The notes under the pieces are model-generated. The model had not been told where the DNA came from. It worked only from the letters and a program-made list of their open reading frames with translations, and searched no databases. From the NCBI RefSeq assembly GCF_017313265.1, contig NZ_JAFLQZ010000004.1, forward strand, positions 248,001-312,000: 64,000 nt of DNA. Direction: 5' to 3'. This DNA comes from Hymenobacter telluris (GTDB taxonomy: Bacteria > Bacteroidota > Bacteroidia > Cytophagales > Hymenobacteraceae). Position numbers and translations under genes: made by a program. Position 1 is the stretch's first letter. Each line of letters begins with the position of its first letter. This document shows, piece by piece, positions 25,167 through 32,007 of this stretch.

Positions 25167-26549
25167 TTATTCCACCAACGACACGCGCACTTTCTTGCCT
25201 TTCACTTTGGCCCCAAGCAGGCGCTGCAACACGTCGGGGGCCATTTGGCGGGGCACGGCCACGTAGCTGTAGTAGTCGAACACCTCAATATGGCCGACTT
25301 GCTCCCGCGTGACGCCGCCCACGTTCACAAAGGCCCCTACCAGGTCGTGGGCACTGACTTTGTCTTTCTTGCCGGCCGTAACGTGGATGGTCACGTTTTC
25401 GGGTTTGGGAGCTTTGGCCGTTGCGGGCGGCAGCTTAGGCGCTTTCATGTCGCGCCACTGGATGCTGGCGGCTACCGGCCATTTCTGCACGTGGGCCTGC
25501 TCTTTCACGGTGGCCAGCAGGTGCGCGGTGCCCTCGGCGCCGGCGCGGGCGGTACGGCCGGCCCGGTGCTGAAAGCTGTCGGCTTTGTCGGGCGCATCGT
25601 ACTGCACTACCGTGTCGAGCAGGGTTACGTCGAGGCCACGGGCGGCTACGTCGGTGGCTACCAGCACCTGGCTGGACCCGTTACGGAGCTTGAGTAGCGC
25701 TTTGTCGCGCTCGGGCTGGGGCATTTTGCCGTGCAGCACTTCGGCGGCTACTTCGCGGCCTTGCAGGAAGCGCACCAGCTCCATGCACTTCTCGCGGGTG
25801 TTGCAGAAAATGAGGGCCCGGCCGGTTTCGGGCTGGCGCAGCAGGTGCAGCAGCGCCGCCGGCTTCAATTCAATGGCCCCCACGTGGCCAATCAGCTTCA
25901 GGTTTTCGGGCAGCCGGTCGTCGTCCTGGCCCAGGTTGATAACGCGCGGCCGGGTCAGGTTCTTCCGAATCAAATCCAGTACCTTATCCGACATGGTAGC
26001 CGAGAACAGCAGGGTCTGGCGGCGGCGGGGCAGGCGCTTCACAATTTCCACCAGCTCGTCCTGGAAACCCAGTTCCAACAGCTTATCGGCTTCATCAAGC
26101 ACCAGGGTTTTCAGCTGATTCGGGATGATGCTGCGCCGCTCGAAGTGGTCGAGCAACCGGCCGGGCGTGGCTACTACCACGTGCGGAGCCTGCTTGAGCG
26201 AGGCGGTTTCTTCGCGGAAGGCGTGGCCGCCGTAGAACGCCGCCACCCGCAGATTGGGCAGGTATTTCCCCATTTTCTTGAGGGCGTCGCGCACCTGCAA
26301 GGCCAGCTCGCGGGCCGGTACCAGCACAATCATCTGCACGGCGTCGTTCTTCACGTCCACCTGCTGTAGCAGCGCGAGGCCGTAGGCTGCGGTTTTGCCG
26401 GAGCCCGTGGGGGCTTGGCCCGCTACGTCCTGCCCATCGAGCGTGAGGGGCAGCACCTGCTCCTGCACGGGCGTGGGCGTAGTGAACTGGAGTTCTTCCA
26501 GGGCTTGCAGAAGGGCGGGCGCGAGGCCAAGGTCAGCGAAAGAGGGCAT
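25167..26549 (-). CDS. DEAD-box RNA helicase, DbpA type
   Basis: 460 residues. The helicase core has the Q motif (FTTPTPVQEQVLP), Walker A APTGSGKTAA, the DEAD box in VLDEADKLLELGF, SAT, and HRAGRTARAG. The C-terminus (about 385-460) is a DbpA RNA-recognition domain (DKVSAHDLVGAFVNVGGV ... VRVSLVE), which in E. coli binds hairpin 92 of 23S rRNA. It is therefore likely a large-subunit assembly factor. Start 26549 gives the natural MPSFADLGL N-terminus. Confidence 0.93.
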   Translation of the reverse strand: MPSFADLGLAPALLQALEELQFTTPTPVQEQVLPLTLDGQDVAGQAPTGSGKTAAYGLALLQQVDVKNDAVQMIVLVPARELALQVRDALKKMGKYLPNLRVAAFYGGHAFREETASLKQAPHVVVATPGRLLDHFERRSIIPNQLKTLVLDEADKLLELGFQDELVEIVKRLPRRRQTLLFSATMSDKVLDLIRKNLTRPRVINLGQDDDRLPENLKLIGHVGAIELKPAALLHLLRQPETGRALIFCNTREKCMELVRFLQGREVAAEVLHGKMPQPERDKALLKLRNGSSQVLVATDVAARGLDVTLLDTVVQYDAPDKADSFQHRAGRTARAGAEGTAHLLATVKEQAHVQKWPVAASIQWRDMKAPKLPPATAKAPKPENVTIHVTAGKKDKVSAHDLVGAFVNVGGVTREQVGHIEVFDYYSYVAVPRQMAPDVLQRLLGAKVKGKKVRVSLVE

Positions 26550-26590
26550 GAGGCAGAGAATTAGCCTGCAAAGGTACGTACTGGCGGGGG

Positions 26591-26627
26591 ACCTCACCCC
26601 CTAGCCCCCTCTCCAAAAGAGAGGGGG
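26591..26627 (+). repeat. ACCTCACCCCC repeat, left copy at the DUF559 unit
   Basis: 37 bp identical to the inner 37 bp of the left arm at 16496. It stands in inverted orientation to the copy at 27131-27167 (35 of 37 bases match), and these two bracket the DUF559 pseudogene. Confidence 0.9.
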
Positions 26628-26636
26628 AACTGGTTT

Positions 26637-27068
26637 TTAGCTTTTTAGCTGTAGCTGCTGGCGGATTGTTTCAAGCACTTGTAATAAGTTGTGCGTGACT
26701 TGGGGGTTGCTGAATCGTAGTAGCGTGTAGCCCAATTCGTGCAAGCTATGCGTGCGGCCAGCGTCGTATTCCGCCTGTTCTGCTTCTTGGTGGACTTTGC
26801 CGTCAACTTCTACGACAAGCTTCGCGGATAGGCAAACGAAATCGACAATGAAGCCACTAATGGCGTGTTGGCGGCGGAATTTCCAGCCATTCAGCTTTTA
26901 TCCGTGCAGCTCCTGCCAAAGCAGGTTTTCGGATTCCGTAGGCAGCTTTCGGTTAACTCGCGCAAATTCTTTTAGCTTGACCCACCGCTTAGCATCCGTT
27001 GTAAAAACATGCTCCTGCGCACCGGATAGTGACGGTTTGTCTTTCCGTTCATCGTCTGATATATTCAT
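26637..27068 (-). pseudogene. DUF559 endonuclease-like gene with one premature stop
   Basis: Reading the reverse strand from an ATG at 27066-27068 gives 143 codons in one frame, broken only by a TAA at codon 57 (26898-26900). Around it the DUF559 pattern is intact: ENLLWQELHG, stop, KLNGWKFRRQHAISGF, IVDFVCLSAKLVVEVDG, HQEAEQAEYDAGRTHSLHEL, GYTLLRFSNPQV. DUF559 has a Vsr-like PD-(D/E)XK fold. The acidic and Gln/Lys positions of the fold remain, so the break looks recent, or it could be a sequencing error. Inverted repeat copies flank it. Confidence 0.85.
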
Positions 27069-27110
27069 AACCTATCACAATAATGATTCCCACTAAGTTA
27101 AACTAGCGTA

Positions 27111-28346
27111 TTACTTGCCTGCGTCTGGCTCCCCCTCTCTTTTGGAGAGGGGGCCGGGGGGTGAGGTAATCGTTGAGGCCCGGCGGCTGCCCTGGTACAG
27201 CTCGTACTTCAGCAGGCGGCAATCAATGGGGCCGTTGAAGAGCGGAATGCGGCGTGAGGCTTTCAGGCCCACCCGCTTGGCGGCTTCCAGGTTGCCGGTA
27301 AATATGTAGGCGTCGTAGCCCGGAAAGCCGGATTTGAGCGTGTCGCCGATGGTTTTATAGAGGGCATCCATCTCCGTTTCCTCGCCAATTCGCTCCCCGT
27401 AGGGCGGGTTCATCACCACAATGCCCGGCTCACCTTTTGGCGCAGCGGCGTCGCGCACGTCGCGCACCGAGAGGCGCACGAAATCCTCTAAGCCGGCCGC
27501 CGACACGTTTTCGCGGGCCAGGTCGATGTATTCGGGCGAAATATCGGAGCCTACTAGTTGCGCCTGGGGCTCTTCGAGGCGGGCCTGCTCGGCATCGAGG
27601 CGCACCGAATCCCACAGGGCCTGGTCGAAATCGGGCCAGTTCTCGAAGCTGAACTTGCCTTGGTGGTAGAGGCCGGGCGCAATGCGCTGGCTGATGAGGG
27701 CGGCTTCGGTGAGGATGGTACCCGAGCCGCACATGGGGTCCACGAGGGTTTTGCGGCCGTCCCAATCGGCCAGCAGCAGGATGCCGGCGGCCAGGATTTC
27801 GTTGAGCGGGGCTACGTTGGTTTGCTGCCGGTAGCCGCGCCGGTGCAAGGATTCGCCGCTGGAATCGAGGCTCAAAACCACTTCATTCTCAATCATGTGC
27901 AGGTGCAGCCGGATGTCGGGGTTCTTCACGTCCACACTGGGCCGATCACCGGTGCGGTTCCGGAACTGGTCCACAATGGCATCTTTGGTAAGCTGCGCCA
28001 CGAACAGGGAGTGCTCCAGGTTGGACCGGTTCACGACGGCCGTAATGGCAAACCTCTGGTCGGGGCGGATGTATTCGGCCCAGTTGATGCGGCCGGTTTC
28101 GCGGTAGAGCGTTTTCTCGTCGGGGGCGTAGAAGCCGGCAAAGGGCCGCAGGATGCGGATGGCGGTGCGGCACCAGAGGTTGGCTTCGTAGCACAGCTGC
28201 ATGTCGCCGCTGAACTCCACGGCCCGCTGGCCAACCTTGTCGATGGTGGCGCCGAGTTGGTAGAGCTCTTCGGCCAGCACCTCTTCCAGGCCGAACTGGG
28301 TGGTGGCAGTCATGTAGAACGGGGCGGAGCGGCGAGATGGGGCCAT
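27111..28346 (-). CDS. THUMP-domain rRNA (guanine-N2) methyltransferase, RlmL/YcbY N-terminal-like
   Basis: 411 residues. A THUMP RNA-binding domain (about 12-165) is followed by an SAM-dependent N2-guanine methyltransferase domain: PMCGSGTILTEAAL near 205 and the catalytic NPPYGERIG near 315. The family modifies 23S rRNA G2445. The final SPPGPLSKREGEPDAGK residues are encoded by the repeat at 27131-27167 and do not belong to the fold. The repeat replaced or extended the original end. Confidence 0.9.
   Translation of the reverse strand: MAPSRRSAPFYMTATTQFGLEEVLAEELYQLGATIDKVGQRAVEFSGDMQLCYEANLWCRTAIRILRPFAGFYAPDEKTLYRETGRINWAEYIRPDQRFAITAVVNRSNLEHSLFVAQLTKDAIVDQFRNRTGDRPSVDVKNPDIRLHLHMIENEVVLSLDSSGESLHRRGYRQQTNVAPLNEILAAGILLLADWDGRKTLVDPMCGSGTILTEAALISQRIAPGLYHQGKFSFENWPDFDQALWDSVRLDAEQARLEEPQAQLVGSDISPEYIDLARENVSAAGLEDFVRLSVRDVRDAAAPKGEPGIVVMNPPYGERIGEETEMDALYKTIGDTLKSGFPGYDAYIFTGNLEAAKRVGLKASRRIPLFNGPIDCRLLKYELYQGSRRASTITSPPGPLSKREGEPDAGK
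27131..27167 (-). repeat. ACCTCACCCCC repeat, right copy, inside the methyltransferase end
   Basis: Inverted copy of 26591-26627 with CCGG in place of the central CTAG-like TA (2 mismatches in 37). It lies in the coding region of the methyltransferase and is translated as SPPGPLSKREGE. Confidence 0.9.
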
Positions 28347-28528
28347 GCGGAGCAGTAGTGAGGTGAAGCCGCAAAGGTCGGGAATGTTGGCGGGCTATGC
28401 GCGGGTAATTTCTTTTGCCTTGATAGGTGCGCCGTGTAGCTCTGCTTCTAGTTGTAGCGGTAATCGTCTATCTTTATTGCCACTACTCATAGTTTCAAAA
28501 CCTACTTGTAGATTTATACTAATACTAG

Positions 28529-29128
28529 ATGTACACTCACAAAAAAGCAGTAAAAATTTCAACCATTCTAATTATTCTACTAATCAACAGTTGTAAACAC
28601 CGCCTTACATCAGAAGAAGACAAACATTATCAAGATAACATCAGAAAATCTCAGAAAGGAATATCTGATTGGATAAAAAATAATGCTCTTTATCCTAATA
28701 GCTACAAACCTATTTCATTTAGTAAATACTCAGAGTCATACACAGCAGAAAATGATGCAAAAATTCCTAACACAGAGATTTATGTACTAAAACACATCCA
28801 TAATATATTAGACAAGGACAGCAACCTGACAACCTTTAGCGGATATTTTATTTTAGAACACGACTATTCAGTAAATATTATTGAAACTACAAGAAGCAAT
28901 TCTGTCGGCGGTGCGTTTCCTCCGGAAACGCAGATTTGGATGAACAAGTTTGGAAGAACAATGACTCATCAAGATACTCTGGAACTGCGACAAAAATATA
29001 AAGACAACTACGAAAGAAATATTAAAGAATTGAAGCATGAATTAGACGAAGGGACTGTATCTAGTGAAGGATCAATAAATGCTAATGAGCTAAAAAACAT
29101 TCTTGATACACTTAATAAAAAAGAATAG
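28529..29128 (+). CDS. hypothetical lipoprotein, low-GC
   Basis: 199 residues with a hydrophobic signal and a lipobox-like LINSC (Cys near 22), then a charged soluble domain with a helical Lys/Glu-rich C-terminus. No family recognised. The gene is strongly AT-rich (visible throughout 28500-29150) beside GC-rich genes, and has its own TATCTTTA -7 box (28469-28476), so it looks acquired. Confidence 0.7.
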   Translation: MYTHKKAVKISTILIILLINSCKHRLTSEEDKHYQDNIRKSQKGISDWIKNNALYPNSYKPISFSKYSESYTAENDAKIPNTEIYVLKHIHNILDKDSNLTTFSGYFILEHDYSVNIIETTRSNSVGGAFPPETQIWMNKFGRTMTHQDTLELRQKYKDNYERNIKELKHELDEGTVSSEGSINANELKNILDTLNKKE

Positions 29129-29216
29129 AAGGCGATAATAAAGCTCTTGATTCATATCAAATGAAGAAAGGGCTCCAAGCTTATTCCTTATTTTCTCCAC
29201 ACTATACTTACTCCCA

Positions 29217-29243
29217 GCTGGCCTTTAGGCCAGCTTTTTCTTT
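29217..29243 (+). terminator. intrinsic terminator
   Basis: AGCTGGCC TTTA GGCCAGCT stem-loop followed directly by a T-rich tract; closes the low-GC lipoprotein transcript and lies before the MFS gene. Confidence 0.85.
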
Positions 29244-29263
29244 TTCCTGCCTATTTTGCCGCT

Positions 29264-30664
29264 ATGGCTACTCCTCTCCCCTCCTCTGCTCCTACCAATA
29301 CCGCCGCTCCGGCCCGCAGCTACGCACTGCCCATGGTGGCCATGACGGCCCTGTTCTTCCTGTTCGGGGCCGTTACCAACTTCAACGGGGTGCTGATGCC
29401 CTATTTGAAGGACGTCTGTCAACTGACTGATTTTCAATCGTCGCTGGTACCGTTTGCGTTTTTCATAGCGTATTTCCTGATGTCGTTGCCGGCGGGTTGG
29501 GTTATCCGGCGGCTGGGCTACCAACGCGGCATTGTGGTGGGCTTGGTGGTCATGGCGGCCGGGGCCCTGCTTTTTATCCCGGCGGCCAATGCGCGGGCGT
29601 TTGCCTTGTTTCTGGCGGGCCTTGGCGTGTTGGGGGCCGGCATTACGCTGTTGCAGGTGGCGGCCAATCCATACGTATCAGTGCTGGGCCCCGCCAACCG
29701 GGCCGCGAGCCGGGTGAGTATTGTGGGAGTAGCTAATAATCTGGGGGGCACCTTGTCGCCGCTGATTGGGGGGCTCTTGCTGTTCGGCAGCGCGGCGGCC
29801 ATTCAAACGCGGCTGGCCACGCTTTCCGCCGAGCAGCGCCTGGCCGAAGAAGCCGCGCTGGTGAAGTCGCCCTACCTGGGTCTGGCTATCTTCCTGGTTG
29901 TCCTGGGCGGTATTTTCTGGCTTCTGCGCCTACCCGAAATTGATAGCATTCCGGCTGATGAAACCGAAGAAATTGCCTCGGCTACCACCGCTGGCCGTCA
30001 TTCCGCCCTTCAATTCCGCCATCTAGTTCTGGGCATCGGGGCCATTTTTCTGTATGTGGGGGTGGAAGTAGGCCTCGGGGATTTCCTGATCCGCTACGGC
30101 GAATCTCAGAATATCACGCAGTTGAGCAGCTTCACTCAGGCATTGGTGCGGGGCCTGAATGCCGTTACCAATTACGGCTTGCTGCTCATCGGCCAGACAC
30201 CCGTGCCGGTTGATACTTCCACGGGCTTCACCAAAGCTATTGGGGCCGTACTGGTGTCGTCGTACTGGTTTGGCTCTATGATTGGGCGCATTGTGGGCAT
30301 TCCGTTGCTGAGCCGCTTCAATGACCGGCGCATGCTGGCGGGCGTGTGTCTGGCAGGCGTAGCATTGGTGCTGGCCTCGGTGCTGACCCGTGGCGAGGCG
30401 GCCTTGTGGCTGGTGGTACTATGCGGGCTTTGCAACTCGATAATGTGGCCGGTTATTTTCCCGCTGGCCATCAAAGGCTTAGGTGCCTTTACCAAGCAGG
30501 GCTCCTCCTACCTGATTATGGCCATTGTGGGGGGCGCTATCATACCGCTTATCATGGGCTGGGTAGCCACAAATGGCGGCGGCTTACGCGTAGCCTTTAT
30601 CCTGCCCGCACTGTGCTACGCGTATCTGCTGTACTACTCGCTGAGCGGGTACCGGGTGCGGTAA
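29264..30664 (+). CDS. sugar MFS transporter (FucP/glucose-galactose type)
   Basis: 466 residues with about twelve membrane segments. The first-helix pattern FFLFGAVTNFNGVLMPYLK, the QVAANPYVSVLGP loop and the late GSSYLIMAIVGGAIIPL region place it in the FucP-like sugar:H+ symporter group of Bacteroidota. The substrate (fucose, glucose/galactose or N-acetylglucosamine) cannot be read from the sequence. It stands before a hairpin and murB and has no catabolic partner nearby. Confidence 0.92.
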   Translation: MATPLPSSAPTNTAAPARSYALPMVAMTALFFLFGAVTNFNGVLMPYLKDVCQLTDFQSSLVPFAFFIAYFLMSLPAGWVIRRLGYQRGIVVGLVVMAAGALLFIPAANARAFALFLAGLGVLGAGITLLQVAANPYVSVLGPANRAASRVSIVGVANNLGGTLSPLIGGLLLFGSAAAIQTRLATLSAEQRLAEEAALVKSPYLGLAIFLVVLGGIFWLLRLPEIDSIPADETEEIASATTAGRHSALQFRHLVLGIGAIFLYVGVEVGLGDFLIRYGESQNITQLSSFTQALVRGLNAVTNYGLLLIGQTPVPVDTSTGFTKAIGAVLVSSYWFGSMIGRIVGIPLLSRFNDRRMLAGVCLAGVALVLASVLTRGEAALWLVVLCGLCNSIMWPVIFPLAIKGLGAFTKQGSSYLIMAIVGGAIIPLIMGWVATNGGGLRVAFILPALCYAYLLYYSLSGYRVR

Positions 30665-30666
30665 GT

Positions 30667-30765
30667 TGTAGCGCGAAGCCTTTGCTTCGCGCATCGGTGC
30701 ACGACTGCCGTTGCCCGTGTAATAACCCTGCCAACGGATACGCGAAGCAAAGGCTTCGCGCTACA
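30667..30765. repeat. 25-bp inverted repeat, TGTAGCGCGAA family
   Basis: Arms 30667-30691 and 30741-30765 pair as TGTAGCGCGAAGCC... with ...GGCTTCGCGCTACA. Each arm carries an inner GCGAAGC/GCTTCGC palindrome. The related element is at 38008-38123. It begins two bases after the MFS stop and ends directly before the murB promoter. Confidence 0.85.
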
Positions 30766-30768
30766 GCC

Positions 30769-30776
30769 TATCTTTG
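30769..30776 (+). promoter_or_regulatory. -7 element of murB
   Basis: TATCTTTG, an exact TAnnTTTG match, four bases before the murB ATG, predicting a leaderless mRNA. It starts just outside the repeat arm. Confidence 0.55.
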
Positions 30777-30780
30777 CCCC

Positions 30781-31794
30781 ATGCTCGAACACAACGTTTC
30801 CCTCCGCCCCTATCACACCTTTGGCATTGAAGTGAGAGCCCGGCTGTTTGCCCGCTTCCAGTCGGTAGACGAGTTGCGGGCGTTGCTGGCGCTGCCCGAA
30901 GTGCAGCAAGCCGAGCAGCTGATTCTGGGCGGCGGCTCCAACCTGCTGTTCACCAAGGACTTCGACGGCGTGGTGCTGAAAAACGAAATCTGCGGGCTGG
31001 AAATTATCAGCCAGGACGAGGACACGGCGCTGGTACGGGCCGGGGCCGGGGAGAGTTGGCACGGGCTGGTGCAGTACGCGCTGGATCAGGATTTGAGCGG
31101 CATCGAGAACCTATCGTTGATACCGGGCACGGTGGGCGCGGCGCCGTTGCAGAACATTGGGGCCTACGGCGCCGAGCTGAAAGACACGTTCGAGGAACTG
31201 GAGGCGCTGGAAACGGCTACGGGGCGGCTGCGCACGTTTTCGATGGAAGAATGCGGCTTCGGCTACCGCGAAAGTGTGTTCAAGGGCCCGCTCAAAAATC
31301 AGTACATCGTAACCAGCGTGGTGCTGCGTTTGCACCGCCGCCCCCAGCCCAACGTCAGCTACGGTGCCATCCAAACCACCCTGCAAGACCTCGGCATAGC
31401 CGGTGACCCCACGCCCCGCCACGTGAGCGAGGCCGTGGTGCACATCCGCCGCAGCAAGCTCCCCGATCCCGCCGAAATTGGCAATGCCGGCTCGTTTTTC
31501 AAGAACCCGGAAGTGTCGCAGCACAAGTTCGATGAGCTGCAGGCGCACTACCCTGAGGTGCCCGGCTACCCCGTACCCGGCGGCGTGAAGGTGCCCGCCG
31601 CCTGGCTGATCGAGCAAAGCGGCTGGAAGGGCCACCGCCGCGGCCCCTACGGTGTGCACGACCGGCAGGCGCTGGTGCTCGTCAACCACGGCGGCGCGCA
31701 GGGCCAGGATATTCGGGATTTGGCCTACGAAATCATTGCCTCAGTGCGCGAGAAGTTTGGCATCGAACTGCACCCCGAGGTAAACATTATGTAG
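30781..31794 (+). CDS. murB: UDP-N-acetylmuramate dehydrogenase
   Basis: 337 residues; FAD/NADPH enzyme that reduces UDP-GlcNAc enolpyruvate to UDP-MurNAc in peptidoglycan synthesis. The FAD domain has LGGGSNLLFTKDFDGVVL and the GTVGAAPLQNIGAYG signature; the catalytic Ser is in GNAGSFFKNP, and HPEVNIM is the usual C-terminal Glu region. It is a type I (E. coli-like) MurB by the YRESVFKG segment. The ATG at 30781 fits the FAD domain start (MLEHNVSLRPYHTFGI). Confidence 0.96.
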   Translation: MLEHNVSLRPYHTFGIEVRARLFARFQSVDELRALLALPEVQQAEQLILGGGSNLLFTKDFDGVVLKNEICGLEIISQDEDTALVRAGAGESWHGLVQYALDQDLSGIENLSLIPGTVGAAPLQNIGAYGAELKDTFEELEALETATGRLRTFSMEECGFGYRESVFKGPLKNQYIVTSVVLRLHRRPQPNVSYGAIQTTLQDLGIAGDPTPRHVSEAVVHIRRSKLPDPAEIGNAGSFFKNPEVSQHKFDELQAHYPEVPGYPVPGGVKVPAAWLIEQSGWKGHRRGPYGVHDRQALVLVNHGGAQGQDIRDLAYEIIASVREKFGIELHPEVNIM

Positions 31795-31842
31795 CTTATT
31801 TCTTAGCTGTTAACGCTTTCAGGCAGTAGCTAATAGCTTAAC

Positions 31843-31882
31843 AAAAGCGCCAAGCCCGTTTTTAGTGGGTCTGGCGCTTTTT
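31843..31882 (+). terminator. intrinsic terminator after murB
   Basis: AAAAGCGCCA..CCC and GGGT.TGGCGCTTTTT stem with T-tract, about 50 bases after the murB stop. The remaining 31795-32007 has only 'TAGCTTA' microrepeats. Confidence 0.7.
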
Positions 31883-32007
31883 GCTTTCTGATTATCTGCA
31901 TGAATAACCTGGAAATAACCTAGTAGCCAGCAGAAACACCACCGAAAAGCCGGATATTGCAATTCGTTTTGCCTGTTTTTTCTGCTTCCCACTACTTCTA
32001 CTGCTTG

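Noticed and set aside
29161..29430. Small protein before the MFS gene
   Set aside because: Its frame runs through an intrinsic terminator and then out of frame into the transporter gene.
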